64,000 nucleotides of DNA from Owenia fusiformis (GCA_903813345.2 CAIIXF020000007.1:29747564-29811563), one strand, 5' to 3'; positions 12,601 to 24,188 are shown, counted from the first letter of the stretch. The notes: generated by a model not told the origin, from the sequence alone. Program-made: numbers and translations.

Positions 12601-15600
12601 TTGTCAGCAAATCAATAGTCTGCTGCCTGAAATTGAGTAAATGTATTGATAGTCTTTAATTATGTATGAAGCAATTTGCATTTAATTACTGAACCTTTTT
12701 TGCTTTTATATTGTACTCTTTAGTAAGAAGAAAATTACAAAACTTTAAGTCTGACTTTTCCCTGGCACTAAATGCATGTCATTGTCAAAGCAATTAAAAA
12801 ATTAATCTTAAGAGCCACTTACAAAAAGGTGACCCGCCTACCCAAAACAATGGATTACCATAGCAATCGCCAGCGTGCTTATATCATAATACCACTAGAG
12901 TTATTCTGTCCCATATGATGCTAAAATAATAGGGATAAGTAATTGAATATTAAATGCAATATTGAGCAACAAAACAATCTACTTTGTATTCGTATATAAT
13001 GGGCTAGAAGACAGAAGCTAAACTGTTAATAAACTCTTCATTAAATTTAATCATTTTAGAATGGAAACGTATCACTAGACAGGGTTCCCAGGAGTTCCAG
13101 CAAGCGTTCAGAGTCAAGAGATCATCTCTTGATAGAGGAGTACTGTGTGTTATAATGAATGTTGTGTGGATTTGTTCATGTTTAAGTTTAACCAAGGGTG
13201 TCTGCATTACCCAGGATTAGGTCTATGTACTGGAGTACTGGGGTTGATTGCTCCAACTGTATATATAATTATGTCACCACCAAAAAGTGGTGACATATTG
13301 TTATTGTCTCCAATTTTTGTGACGGCAAGGTCAAAAAAGGTCTCTTTTCAACATGCTTCAAATTGACCATTTTTTTCAAAACATCTACAAGTTCTCAAAA
13401 GTTCAAATTTGAATATAGATTTGACCTTCATTGACATTTTCAAGGTCAAAAAAATTTGATCAACTTGCTTCAAATTAACCAATACACCTTAATATCTTCT
13501 CATAGTAGATAATCTTCATATCCCGCTGTGTTGATTTTGGATTACGTATTCACAGTGGTATTTCCACATTTTCTCTCACACTGGGCATTCAGTGCCTTCG
13601 TTTGGCTGGAAATACAGTAAACATGTCAAGGTGTTTCATTCTTGATGTGGTCAACAGTTGCATTACAATGCTGCAGACATGCTAAATTCTCATCATTTTG
13701 ACTCAAAATCATTTTTAAGTTCTCAGAAGTTCAAATCTGACTTTAGATTTGAGATTTCACCTTCAATGACCTTCTCATGCAGGGTCAAAAAACTTGTTTC
13801 AAATTGACCATTTTTTCAAAATCATCTAGAGTTCTCAGAAATTCAAATCTGACTTAAGTTTGAACTCATAATATTGTGAGCAACAAGGTGGTGACATTTT
13901 GTCATGTTAATGCCTTGTTCCATATACAGGGTACTAGGGTAGATAGTCACCTATTTCTGCACTGTTTACTCCATTGTTTCAAAAACTGATATTTGATAAA
14001 AATTTGTAACTGCAGTATAGTCCCAGCATTACATTCGCCCTTGGTTGAACAAATGAACACAGTATTTAGCTTGGTTGGCCCTGCTTATTAATGGTAGTCC
14101 CGATAGTAATGATAGTCTGAATAGTCATGATAGTCTTGGAGTGTCCCTGTAGTGCCCCAAGTAGCCCTCCTACAGACTGAGAGCATAGTGAGGTTATGGG
14201 GTAGTGCTATGAGGTTTAGGGGCGGGGGGTGCTAAAGGGATAGTGGGGGATGGATGGACTAACATGAAATGTAATCAGTTACATATTTTGATAACTTAGA
14301 AGGCTTTGCCTGATCCTCAAAAGATATCATTATGAAACAATATTTTTTTATAATAAATACTAATTTATTTCTTAAAATCATTAAATAAATTTACATTTTT
14401 AATCACGGCGTAATTGCCCAGAAAGGGCATTTCTACTGCCGCTATGAAACAATTGATAGAGCTATTTCTTCTCGTATAGAATGGATACCAGAAAACAACC
14501 CAGGCCCTTCCACAACTGGTAAGATGGCTGCATGCTAAAATAATTATAATCGAGTATCCTCGTGCAATTATTCTTGAAACAATAATGATTGTAAAAATGC
14601 TACATTATCTTTGATGTTATCTTTTAATCCCATAATTACCATAAAATGTAGTTCATATTTTGCATGTAAATGGATCGTCATAATGTGTATTGAATATTAC
14701 TTGATCCCCACAGTGTCATTCCCATTTTTATTTATAATTATTTTTCGTGAAAGAAAATCAGACAACACAGCAACAACACTGGTAAGTCTCTCTTAGTCTT
14801 TGGGAAATCCATGTGGCAATTAGCTTCATATTTTTATGCTTAGACATAAAAGAGAGGGCGATTTTTCTTGTTGAGATGCTCCATGTTCTTTTCGTCTAAT
14901 TCTTTACGATGCTTCCTGATAGTGGCATCTTGAACCTGACTCATCAGGTTGTTGCTTTACCCTTTATTGAGCCCCCTCCCTCCTGTATTCTTGCAAAACC
15001 AATTATTCCTTGACTGAGAGATTCTTACTTTTTCTTATGGTTCTTATTTACATGTTTAACGAATTGCTATACTCTTGGGCCTGCCTATTCAAAGTAATAT
15101 AACTTAGGCTGTACATGACTTTTGTTTTATACCAAGTATGATAGTTTAATTCCATTGTTTGACAGAATGCATGATAGTTTAATTCCATTGTTTGACAGAA
15201 TGCAGTCTGTTTTGTTGTTTGGTGGAATGTGCTTGTCTGTTTGTATTGTTTTATGGTATGCATGCTCGTCTGTTTTGTTGTTTGATGGAATGTGCTAGTG
15301 CCGGCCTATGATTGTATTGTACTGTACTATTGTATAGTACAATGTGTACTTTAAAAAGGTTTAAGGTTACAATACAATTAGTTGCTTTCTATGTATAGTT
15401 GTTGATAGACCCCAAGAGACACCTTTTTGATATGTCATTCTTGAGAATGTTATTCCATTTGCATTTTGCATGATCGTATGCATTAATTATTTAACCTCCC
15501 ATATAGGACCATGGTCTTATAAATAAATGATTCATATAAGCTTAATACATTATGTCACTGGGCACATTAGATACACAATATGTATACCATCAGGACTTAA

Positions 15601-17020
15601 CTCCATCTACAAGACCCTGGTCCATTTGACTGAAAATCAATAGGCCTATAGGGTTTATTTCCTAGATCTGCATAATATTCTGACCTTTACAAAATTCTAA
15701 TATTCCATGACCATGTTTTCTATAAATATTGAAGCTTGAAAAAATGCTCACTTATAGTTGATAAATAAGGTGCAAGTAAGTAGGCAATTTTAATTATTTT
15801 TATTTCACCAAGCCCTTTTCATAATATCCATGCAATCCTATGTATTTCAGAGGCTTGGGCCATTTTGATAATATTCATGTAATCATTACTTTATTTAACT
15901 TATGCTTTCAGATACCCTGATGGACAGCAGCTCACATCTGTTCAAAAGATTTGGGACATTGCTGAGAAAATCATTTAGTAGGACCACCATCACCAGCTCC
16001 AACGGTTCCTCTCTACATAATAGTAGCTTTAGACATGTAGGACATAGACCCCGAGCCCCATTCCTTCACCATAAGTACAGGACGGCATCATTGCCTGCGT
16101 TAGTTATTGAGAAAGGTCGTAATTCTGTTCTTGTTCATGATCAGGGGAAGCCTTATAGAAAAGCTTCACAGATCGTCGGTCGCAATGCCCCTACTCAGAT
16201 GAGTGGTCATGTATCTCCAAATGTCTATTATCCAAATCAGTTGGAATTAGAACCACTGCGTGGTGTGGCTAAAAAGTCAGATGATATGAATGACATTGCT
16301 TTGGATGAAGTTTTAGTTGATAATGTTCATGCAGATGTTCATGAAGATCACACATTTGCCTTAATGGGTCAGGGAGACCAAGTTTCTATTTCAACAGGTG
16401 ATAGCAGTGTATTCCAGAGAGAGAAATCCAACAGTAACATTGTGGACACAGAATGTGGTATTTATAATAGTGATTTGTTCATTCAGCCTACAGAAGCAAC
16501 AGATAATCAAAACAGTCAAAAGCCCAAGGGGCGTTCAAATTCATTATTCAAAAATATCAGCTACAGACTCCAAAGACATTTTAGTTATGATGTAGCATCA
16601 TCAAAGCCTCAAAAGCCTGTTTTGTTTTCATACAGTGATGGATCATCTGATGAGAATATCTTACAAGACAATAAAGACCATGAAATGGAAGTTATAAATG
16701 GTAGAAGAAAGCTTAAAAGTGAATCAGATCTAAACTCTGCTAGACCTTGTGATATTCTATCAATCTCAATAGAGAATCTTGACATTCCTTGTAATTTAAG
16801 AAAAAAATCAAATAAAACCTCAGAGCCTTCAAGTAATGGAACGCTGAAGAGTAAAAACCGTAAGAATCATCACCAAAAGTTACGCAAAACTCAAAGTGAA
16901 GCTTATGAACATGAAACTCTAGCACCATTGAGAATGCTGCATTCTGTAGAATGTTTAAATTCGGACTCTGTACGTGACTATGAAATGGTAGATAATTCTG
17001 ATTTGATTGACAGTGAATGA
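3623..17020 (+). CDS. Class A (rhodopsin-type) GPCR with long C-terminal tail, four coding exons
   Basis: Exons 3623-4507, 8736-8859, 14426-14518 and 15912-17020 join in phases 0, 1, 1 to give 736 residues. Exon 1 holds TM1-TM6: NLAIADL in TM2, Cys113 and Cys189 for the usual disulfide, CWLPYF in TM6. Exon 2 supplies TM7 with NPIIY at 307-311 and the start of helix 8. The start ATG at 3623 precedes an N-terminus with N-glycosylation sequons (NNTT, NYSN). The third intracellular loop is short. The DRY motif at the end of TM3 reads HKY (137-139). The last exon is a basic, Ser/Asn-rich cytoplasmic tail with no domain I recognise. It looks amine/orphan-receptor-like, but I cannot name ligand or subfamily. 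AATAAA follows at 17055. Exon 3 is the weakest call: its acceptor is a plain AAAG, chosen because it keeps phase. The tail exon could in principle be another gene, but phase continuity argues against that. Confidence 0.82.
4922..5253. mobile_element. MITE with CACTCTTAAAAAT inverted ends, in GPCR intron 1
   Basis: Left end CACTCTTAAAAAT (4922-4934) mirrors ATTTTTAAGAGTG (5241-5253), and the match extends imperfectly over about 23 bp. The inside is rich in AAGTAATT/AATTACTT motifs on both strands. No coding capacity; target duplication unclear. Confidence 0.75.
5941..6380. mobile_element. Family B element, copy 1
   Basis: Inverted ends AATAACCCAGATGCGAGTAG and CTACTCGCATTTGGGTAATT. Inside are a conserved ACTGGACATATTTT block and CACCTGGTGGTGAAACTGGT near the right end, shared with 19450-19866. 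Confidence 0.82.
6651..6756. repeat. 21-bp minisatellite
   Basis: Five units of TATAATTGTGAGATTCCTCC(T). The flanks from about 6530 to 6930 carry decayed AGATTCTCCCTTATAAT relatives, suggesting an older wider array. Confidence 0.88.
7551..7709. repeat. Near-perfect 68-bp inverted repeat (hairpin)
   Basis: Left arm 7551-7618 and right arm 7641-7709 are reverse complements with about three differences, around a 22-bp spacer. Outer ends are GGAATAAATAATGATAGGCC. No coding content. Confidence 0.92.
8369..8790 (+). repeat. 76-bp tandem array duplicating the acceptor and start of the GPCR TM7 exon
   Basis: Units begin at 8432, 8508, 8584, 8660 and 8736, exactly 76 bp apart, with a shortened first copy at 8369. 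Each contains a pyrimidine tract, a TTTTACAG acceptor and the codons for VYWAGYFNSCLNPIIYAF. Only the last copy runs on into the rest of the exon (helix 8) and a donor at 8860. Since 76 is not a multiple of three, splicing to an upstream acceptor shifts the frame and meets a stop. Confidence 0.93.
10207..10437. repeat. Segment duplicated at 13487-13703
   Basis: Begins ACCTTAATATCTTCTC and ends ATTATTTTGACT. It matches 13487-13703 at about 90% with small indels. Here it stands in plain sequence and is therefore the likelier source. Confidence 0.88.
11949..12049. repeat. Inverted repeat, 22-bp perfect arms
   Basis: TGACCTGAATCGATTGCAAA(CTT) at 11949 is mirrored at 12025-12048 around a spacer of about 53 bp. 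Confidence 0.8.
13270..13919. mobile_element. Family C element, copy 1, with inserted segment
   Basis: Starts TATGTCACCACC, which at once forms a small hairpin with GGTGGTGACATA-like sequence, and ends GGTGGTGACATTTTG...GCCTTGTT. The inside repeats AAGGTCAAAAAAGGT and CTTCAAATTGACCATTTTT motifs. It is interrupted at 13487-13703 by the copy of 10207-10437. Confidence 0.8.
15138..15299. repeat. Tandem repeat of about 31 bp, diverging copies
   Basis: Two near-identical units (AGTTTAATTCCATTGTTTGA + CAGAATGC) are followed by three decayed units with TTTTGTTGTTTGRTGGAATG. Lies in GPCR intron 3. Confidence 0.75.
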
Positions 17021-17099
17021 TCAGCACAATTATAATTTACCTAACAAAGTATTAAATAAAGTGACAAGTGGTGTTAGTAGTAATAGCATCAGGCCCGTA

Positions 17100-17286
17100 G
17101 CCAGGATTTGCCAAAGGGGTTCACTTTTTGAAAAATTCAAGGGGGGTTCACTTGTGTCAATTTAGGTCCAAAAATGGCCGAAATCACTTAAAAAGTGCTC
17201 AGAATGGTGAAAAACTGCATGATTGACTCCAGGGTGGGTTTCACTCGAACCCATCGAACCCCCCCCCCCCCCTGGCTACGGGCCTG
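17100..17286. mobile_element. MITE family A, copy 2
   Basis: The 16-bp ends CAGGCCCGTAGCCAGG and CCTGGCTACGGGCCTG are perfect. Flanks are AGCAT and CGCAT. It lies 40 bp past the GPCR poly(A) signal, in inverse orientation to copies 1 and 3. Confidence 0.9.
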
Positions 17287-17489
17287 CGCATGACCTTTCA
17301 AAAAAGTCTATGGTAAAATTATGGTAGATTCAATAATACCACTGGAGTTTGCAAAGAATATTTGAAACTCCTGAATCATTTTTAGATGATTTGATTTTGC
17401 TTTTAGTCTAAGATTACCACAAATATATTCATTATTCAATCAATTTGCAAATGGATATTTATTTTGAAGTGGGCATTTTGGATTTTGGA

Positions 17490-17580
17490 GACTAAACCAT
17501 TCTAGCATGTTGAAGACTATACTAAACCATTGTGGTTTGTTGAAGACTGAACCATTGTGGTATGTTGAAGACTAAACCAC
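17490..17580. repeat. Tandem repeat, about 29 bp x3
   Basis: Three copies of ACTAAACCATTGTGGTNTGT followed by TGAAG, shortly downstream of the GPCR gene. Confidence 0.7.
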
Positions 17581-18084
17581 AGTTACTCATTTGTAAACCG
17601 AAGTAGAAACTGAATTTTTTATGATAAAGTGGCCTACCCAGCCTAGTCATTTTACTGGATGTTTTGATATTTCCTTTTTGATGACATTATAATTGTTTTT
17701 AGCATCACTTTGGTTTGTAGTGTTTACAATTACTTTATAAATTGTAGATCATTATTATTTTAATTGTAACAACTGATTTTAGGGAGTTACATGCTTCTAT
17801 AAAAGCCTATCTAATTTTGTTGCCTCTACATGTACATTTTGCTTTGTAAAGAAATAGAATTTCTCATTTTACATATTTTGGGCTTTTTGCATTTTGTGAT
17901 TTTACCTGTGCTAATATTTGAATTTTGAAAACAAGCTTTAAAAGTATTTTAGATAAAATTCCATGTGAATAAAAGTAAAACTTCAGTATTAATTTTGAAC
18001 ATGCAATCATGTGTTACATTACATCATTACATATATAGAATGAGTAGAATAAACAACATGGTACACTCTTGAAGTAGTTACATG

Positions 18085-18775
18085 GGTAACTGGTCAACTC
18101 GTACCCAAGACAAGTCGTACCCAAGACAACTGGTACCCAAGACAACTGGTACCCAAGACAACTCGTACCCAAGTATATATTTTGTTTTGAATCAAGCATT
18201 GAACTGGGAATGTGAATAGATATACATATTATAATTGTAACATACTGTTCAGAATAGTTTAAAGTTTGAAGAAGAATTTTCGGAATAAATTGATTTAATT
18301 TTGTGACATTTTGAGCTGAGTGTCAATTTATATTGACTATTATTTTATATTGGTCACAGATTCAGGATGTTCGAGTGAAGAGACATATATTTATAATCAT
18401 TTTTCAAAATATTGTATGTTTATGAGTGTTTGGAACAAGTGTCAGATCTAATGTTGTAATTATATTTATTTATATATATGTTTGACAAAAAAATGTTGAG
18501 AACAAGCGCTTCAAGCACTTCTTTTATTTAATAAAAAATGCTTTACTGATCCATTGAGAAAAATGTCGTCTAAATTCAAAAAATATTGAGGCTTATTTGA
18601 TTCACATTATAACATGAAAGCATTACAAACTAAATTTTTTCCCTAATATGCACCCATAATGCTGAAAATAAGCTTGAGTACGAGTTGTCTTGGGTACCAG
18701 TTGTCTTGGGTACGAGTTGTCTTGGGTACCAGTTGTCTTGGGTACGAGTTGTCTTGGGTACGAGTTGACTAGGAA
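18085..18775. mobile_element. Element whose inverted ends are 18-bp tandem repeats
   Basis: Left end 18094-18173 carries about four units of CAAGACAACTSGTACC; right end 18676-18770 carries five units of the reverse complement (GTTGTCTTGGGTACGA). About 500 bp of AT-rich non-coding DNA lies between. Units alternate between CTCGTACC and CTGGTACC forms. Confidence 0.82.
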
Positions 18776-18951
18776 GCGTTACATGTATTTTTGTTTGGTA
18801 ATGGTTAGGTCATTCTGATAATCAGGTCATCACCGCCTTGCAGAGAATGGAAGGATTCTACTCAAACGGAATCAATTGAAGGATGCGACCGACCATACTG
18901 TATGTCACAATTTGATAAGTTAAACACTAATTTTGGTTCTGATTTCATTTT

Positions 18952-19084
18952 TATGTCACAACCACAAGTTGTGACATAATTTATGGTCTCCAAATTTTTA
19001 TGGACAGTGTTCGGCATTTGGTTGTTGGTGTTCGGGGTCTGTAATAAATGGCAGCTGGTGACATTTGGCATGTGAATGCCTTGT
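18952..19084. mobile_element. Family C element, short internally deleted copy
   Basis: Begins TATGTCACAACC with the same terminal hairpin and ends GGTGACATTTGGCATG...GCCTTGTT, but most of the inside is missing. Confidence 0.72.
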
Positions 19085-19449
19085 TGAGACATTTTCACTT
19101 ACTGAATGGGAAATTGCTTCAATCTGAAATATTTCTTGGGGCTGACTGTCATCTGAGTTGAGGAAATTGTTCAAGATGTAACTTGGTAGATCCTCCATTT
19201 CCCTTTGCAAGCTTACATCCGTATGGGGAACCATAAACATATATTTTAGGCTTCCTAATTTTATAAGGGGAGGGATCTTATTGACACAGGAATAAATCAG
19301 TGTCAGTTTGATATTTTTCCAGGAAATTATAGTATTCTCACCACCTCATGAGGCCTATTCTCAGGAAATTAGTACTAGTTTAAAAGGCTTATATTTTACT
19401 ACATTGATTTGAAGGTGGAGCCATAATGCTGGGCCATAGTGGTCATAAT

Positions 19450-19866
19450 AGACTAGATGCGAGTAGAAATAATCTTGATTTACGTCATTAAATATTCAAA
19501 ATTCAGTCAAATTCAGTATTTTCTTGAATTGGACAGATAACATTTCTTTTACTGGACATATTTTAATTAACATAACTACTAAGCTACATAAGGGGTCGTA
19601 GGTACGATCCCCACTGGGGTGGACTGACTTTTCACATCAGCCCTTAGCAGGAGATTTCATTCTGTGTTTTCATTAACTAACATTTTCTTTTACTGGACAT
19701 ATTTTAATTTGCATAACTATTAGATACATAAGGGTTATATGAAAATTAAACCACCAAAACAGATGTAATTTAAGTTAAGGGAACTTTCTACTATGCCATG
19801 CTATCTGACCCGAACGAGCCACATGGTGGTGAAACTGGTATCTACCTACTCGCATCTGCGTTATTG
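19450..19866. mobile_element. Family B element, copy 2, with internal insertion
   Basis: Same ends and blocks as 5941-6380. The ACTGGACATATTTTAATT block occurs twice here (about 19558 and 19691), separated by about 90 bp absent from copy 1, so this copy has a part duplication plus an insert. Confidence 0.78.
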
Positions 19867-20571
19867 CCTGAATTTACTTCAACCTTTTAATGATATTGTC
19901 CAAGATATTACTTGGTAGACCACTGGGCCAAGATTTGCCCTTTGAAATGAACTTACTGGTATATTGTGCCAAAGAATGCAACCCAAATTTCGTCATATAA
20001 TATGATTGCATTTCTCATTAAGTCAAAAGATAGCCTTGACCATGAAAATTTGTTAATAAAAATCGAACCATGTGCTTCTTTTTTAAATGCATGTATGATA
20101 AGTGCTTCCATTCAAATATTTATTACTACACATTTTGTTTTAACTCTATTTAAAGATGGCAACGTTGTATCTTCTTAGGACCACTGCAGAAAGATACATG
20201 TTTATTGCAACCTGTTTTAATGCATTTGGGTCAGTGATAGTAAGTGATTAAACAAATATTGTCTCATTGACCTACTTTCATTCAACGTTGGTACTCAAAC
20301 AACTTAAGCCTCAGTCATATTTGCGCTACAGCGGGCGTACAGCGGCCGTAGATTCACAAACTCAATAGAAAATCTACATCGTATTGCTTATCCCGGGCAT
20401 GCTGCATAATTCTCTGGAAATTTGGAAGTAACGATCGCGATACGGTTGCCGTAGATCAAATGGGACTGAACCATTACTTTAATATTACAGCTAAAGTAGA
20501 AAATGTCACAATACTATTGATGAATTGGAACCTTGAATTAAAAATGTCAGCCTTCAGGGAATTTTCATTAT

Positions 20572-21155
20572 TATGTCACCACCAAAAAGGGGTGACATAT
20601 TGGTCTGGTCTCCTTTTTGTGACGGTGGTTGGTGGTTGGCGTCAGAAACAATTCTTAAATCTTCCAATAAAATACTGTTTAGACTAACTTCAGTTTTTCT
20701 TCAAAATCATCTACACGTTTTCAGAAATTCAAATCATATTTAAGAGTTGACCTTCGGTTACCATTACAAGGTCAAAAAGGTAAAAAAATTGTCAAAAAGG
20801 TCGTTTTTCAACTTGCCTCAAATTGACCAATTTTTTTCAAAATCATCTACAAGTTATCAGAAGTTCAAATCTTACTTTAGATTTGAAATTTGACCTTCAT
20901 TGACAATCTCAAGATAAAAAAGGTCAAAAAGGTATTTTTTCAACTTCAAATCACCTAAAAATTCTCAAAAGTTCAAATCTGACTGTAGATTTGACCTTTA
21001 ATGACATTCTCAAGGTCAAAAAAATATTTGACCTTCTCAACTTGCTTCAAATTGACCATTTTTTCCAAAATCATCAGAAATTCAAATCTGACTTTAAGAT
21101 TGAACAAATAATATTGTGAGCAACTAGGTGGTGACATTTATGCCAATGCCTTGTT
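20572..21155. mobile_element. Family C element, copy 3
   Basis: TATGTCACCACC start with GGGGTGACATA hairpin, internal AAGGTCAAAAAGGT blocks, and GTGAGCAACTAGGTGGTGAC near the end, as in copy 1. Confidence 0.82.
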
Positions 21156-21864
21156 TTTAAAACTACAATTAAAACCCAAATTAGTTGCGAAAATAAGCAA
21201 AACAAGTTGTCCTTCAATTGCGAACTATTTCGGTAATATAAACGGAGAAAATATTTTGACATTTAGTGCGCAATACCAATAAGTGCCGATTTGGGACTAC
21301 ATACTACATACACTGTACGGGTGATTTTTCCGTGAAGTGAAAATCTGTTTTGAGCACTCTGCGTATTTTTAGCACTGAATTAATATGATTGTAATTATTG
21401 TATCACGTTATCATGAATGAGGCCCTCTAGAATGAGAGGATCACTTCACATTTCAAATACTGTAATTTTTTAATCATGGTGGCCTAACCGCAGTTACCCG
21501 GCCTATTTTACTTTGTTTCTATTTTATTTATTGCGGGATTTTTGAGGCCATGGTTTTATCAAAATCTTCATTTCCGAGCAGCATTGAGCATTTCCGCAAT
21601 CTGACCTGACTCAAGTAGCCAACCATTAATTAGTAAACAAAAAGATAATTTCACGATAATGTTCAATTAACGCAAGTTGGAGCAGACCATATCAGCGGAA
21701 AACCAAACATTGTTCTTGTAAAAGTTTATTATATACATTGCTCATTTTTCATAGACAGTTTATCATCACCTAGTTTTGTTTGGTTTACAAGAAATGAAAT
21801 GATTCTTCAATTGATTTGTTTTACGAATAAAGTTAACAGTTCTACTTGGTGGTTCCATCTGATC

Positions 21865-22512
21865 ATGTCAGCGTTTGATGTGCGATTTTGGATATTGTTT
21901 CTAATGTGCGTAACGGAGGCGTATCTGCAGGACACGATTAGTTTTCAGGAGCTTTACCCCTCAACGTCCACTTGTGGCTGTGATTTAGACCGAAGAGAGA
22001 AGGATAAGTATTTGGAAAGCCTGGACACGGATATATACGATGAACTACGTCAACTTCAATCCTATTGTCAAAATAACCATATAAAGCTTGAACATTTGCA
22101 AAAGGAGAAACGTGTGTTGGCCAACAGAGTTGATGTCTTGGAAAATGATATTAATAATATTGAAGATAATATTATTGATATGTTCAAAACACATAGCGAA
22201 ACACCATTGCTTGATTTAATAAAAATTGAAAGCGAAAGACGCGAACGTTTGGAGGAACAAATACAAGAACTGAACAGAACGATGCAGATATTGCTCAAGC
22301 GTGAGCAAACACAAGACACAGTGAAATACATTCAAGTTCCAAGAGATTTAATAACTTCATTGTCAACAGACAGAAAGACTAACGTGGATATTGATACCAT
22401 TGCCACCCTTGTCATAAATATGAGCCATCAAATTGATCGGATTGTAGAGAAAACCCAACGACCTAATGGTTCCAGCAGTAACGCTATAGAATATCCAGAT
22501 TATCACCCATAG
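21865..22512 (+). CDS. Secreted coiled-coil protein, single exon, unknown family
   Basis: An intronless frame of 215 residues from the ATG at 21865. An upstream in-frame ATG at 21799 would add 22 residues, but the later start gives a classical signal peptide (FWILFLMCVTEAYLQ). The mature part begins with a CGC cluster, then has long acidic and basic heptad-rich stretches (about residues 45-150) that should form coiled coil, and ends in a polar Pro/Asn/Ser tail. A TATATA box lies about 135 bp upstream (21730) and an AATAAA about 80 bp after the stop. I do not recognise the family. Codon use and length look real, and the signal peptide fits secretion with oligomerisation through the coiled coil. 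Confidence 0.65.
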   Translation: MSAFDVRFWILFLMCVTEAYLQDTISFQELYPSTSTCGCDLDRREKDKYLESLDTDIYDELRQLQSYCQNNHIKLEHLQKEKRVLANRVDVLENDINNIEDNIIDMFKTHSETPLLDLIKIESERRERLEEQIQELNRTMQILLKREQTQDTVKYIQVPRDLITSLSTDRKTNVDIDTIATLVINMSHQIDRIVEKTQRPNGSSSNAIEYPDYHP

Positions 22513-24119
22513 AGTGAGCAGGGGACTAAGTTCAAACACAATTGTGACTGACTATTTTTCATAAAAAACAACTGAAAAGTGAAAGGGACCAAATAAAACA
22601 TTTTTACAATTCCGAGTGTACATCTTTCATTTCAGTGAAAAGGACTAATGTAGACAAAGTAGTAATGTAGACATGTCGTTCCTCACATGATATATGAAAG
22701 CACGAATTATATTTATTAATTCCTATTTTTAGAATAATGTATTGTATGACGATTAAGTGATTATTGTATTAAAGTTAACCTATGTTATTTAAAATATCTC
22801 AAAATGATTTTTTATTGTTGTCTGTGTAGCCTGTGCGCTTCATCCGCTGCCCTAATATTCATTTCGAAGACTTACTTCCAACAGAAACATTTAAAACGTG
22901 CATTGTCTCGGTTTCTCTCCCGGACAATCAGTGATGTCCCGTCACAATTTTTTATAATCACGCCTTGACCTTAGATATATCTGAGACCAACTTGAAACAG
23001 GAGGATTCAGGAAATTCAAATTACAGTTTCGATGTAAGTAATTTGATCGGTCATTACAATCGTCAAATAATTAGCCTGACAGCGGAGGATTTGGATCTTC
23101 TTCGTTGATAAAGTTAGTAGACATATGAATATTATCTGGTACGATTCAACTTGCAATTAAGTCCAGAGGATCTTGATCCGGTCTTGGTGTCTCAATGCAT
23201 AGGTCTTTAATTGATCATGCACCTTACCCAGAACGCATGGATGAGTACTCTGGTCTATCTGGCATGTTCCACTTTGAAAAACACTTTGTTTTGATTTGAA
23301 GTATGAAGCACCTCGCGTCTGAATGTGAAATACACGGGGTCCAGACGAAGTACATCGCTTCTGAATTAAGAAATACAGACAGTAGAACAGGGGTAATATT
23401 GTCGAATACACCCCGCAGGGCTAGGCACAAACGTTTTCTGTACCCTGAACGACCAAAGGGAGTGAGGGGTTCGAAAGCTTTTGTGCCCCAAGGGGTGTAT
23501 TTGACGATATTACACCTGCTCTGAGGTCTATATTACGATTCGAACATGAAAACTCACCAAAATGTTTCGAATATTCATTGTCCGCCATTACTACGGCCCG
23601 TCGTTATGACGTCACATATTACACGCATTACCAGGGGCAATGTTCGCGAATATACCCCGAGTGAAATGTTGACTTTGTGACTTTGTGAATACAGTCATGT
23701 TCGAATGTGAAATACGTGGGGTCCAGACTGACTCGGTAAACACGATTTCTTAGGCCAGAAACAGAAAAATTAACATTGTATTGATAGATGTCACTAGTAC
23801 CGTTACTTTCAAAACAGTCCCAGAGACCTCTTATCGCAAATACGCATTGAGTGGATATTTATGTGGTATATTCTTATTAACAAAGCTGTGTACTGCGGTC
23901 TTTTGGTCACAACTCCGATTTGTTGTGGTTTTAAGTGGTCTTTGGTTTCCTATTAACATAAATACAAATCGGATGTAAAAATATGTTAGATATTAGGATC
24001 AGGAAACGTATCAATTATACCCTTTAAATGGCAAAACATTAGCTTTTGTTGTGTTAAAGTAATTGGTAGGACATGTAAATCTTATTCAAATCAGTGCTTA
24101 TTGGATTTCCTCGTTTAAC
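22513..24119. other. Intergenic, with a hairpin at 23393-23516
   Basis: No gene seen. GGTAATATTGTCGAATACACC (approximate arm) at 23393 is mirrored by GGGGTGTATTTGACGATATTA around 23493, and TGTGAAATACACGGGGTCCA recurs near 23708 in slightly changed form. Confidence 0.55.
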
Positions 24120-24188
24120 CAACGGACATAATCGACTTAATTGCAGCAGTTGAAAGAAAAACGCCGTTATACTACACGGGGAAACCAG
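24120..24188 (+). other. Possible 5' UTR exon of the EXD1-like gene
   Basis: Sequence ending in CCAG just before GTAAGTTT at 24189 looks like a 5' untranslated exon. The next good acceptor is TTTACAG at 26004, giving a second exon that starts at 26005 and carries the start codon at 26063. The exon start is not determined. The intervening intron contains the mariner-derived palindrome. Confidence 0.35.

Larger units (their letters stand above)
8860..14425 (+). other. GPCR intron 2, repeat-bearing
   Basis: No coding exon found. It holds a 220-bp segment that recurs at 13487, an inverted repeat at 11949-12049 and the family C element at 13270. Confidence 0.5.

Noticed and set aside
14750-14772. 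Possible small GPCR exon before a GTAAGT donor
   Set aside because: None of the acceptors gives a length divisible by three, and including it produces a stop at the 15912 exon; skipping it keeps frame.
19600-19640. tRNA gene or B box
   Set aside because: GGTACGATCCCC resembles a B box, but there is no cloverleaf or A box nearby.
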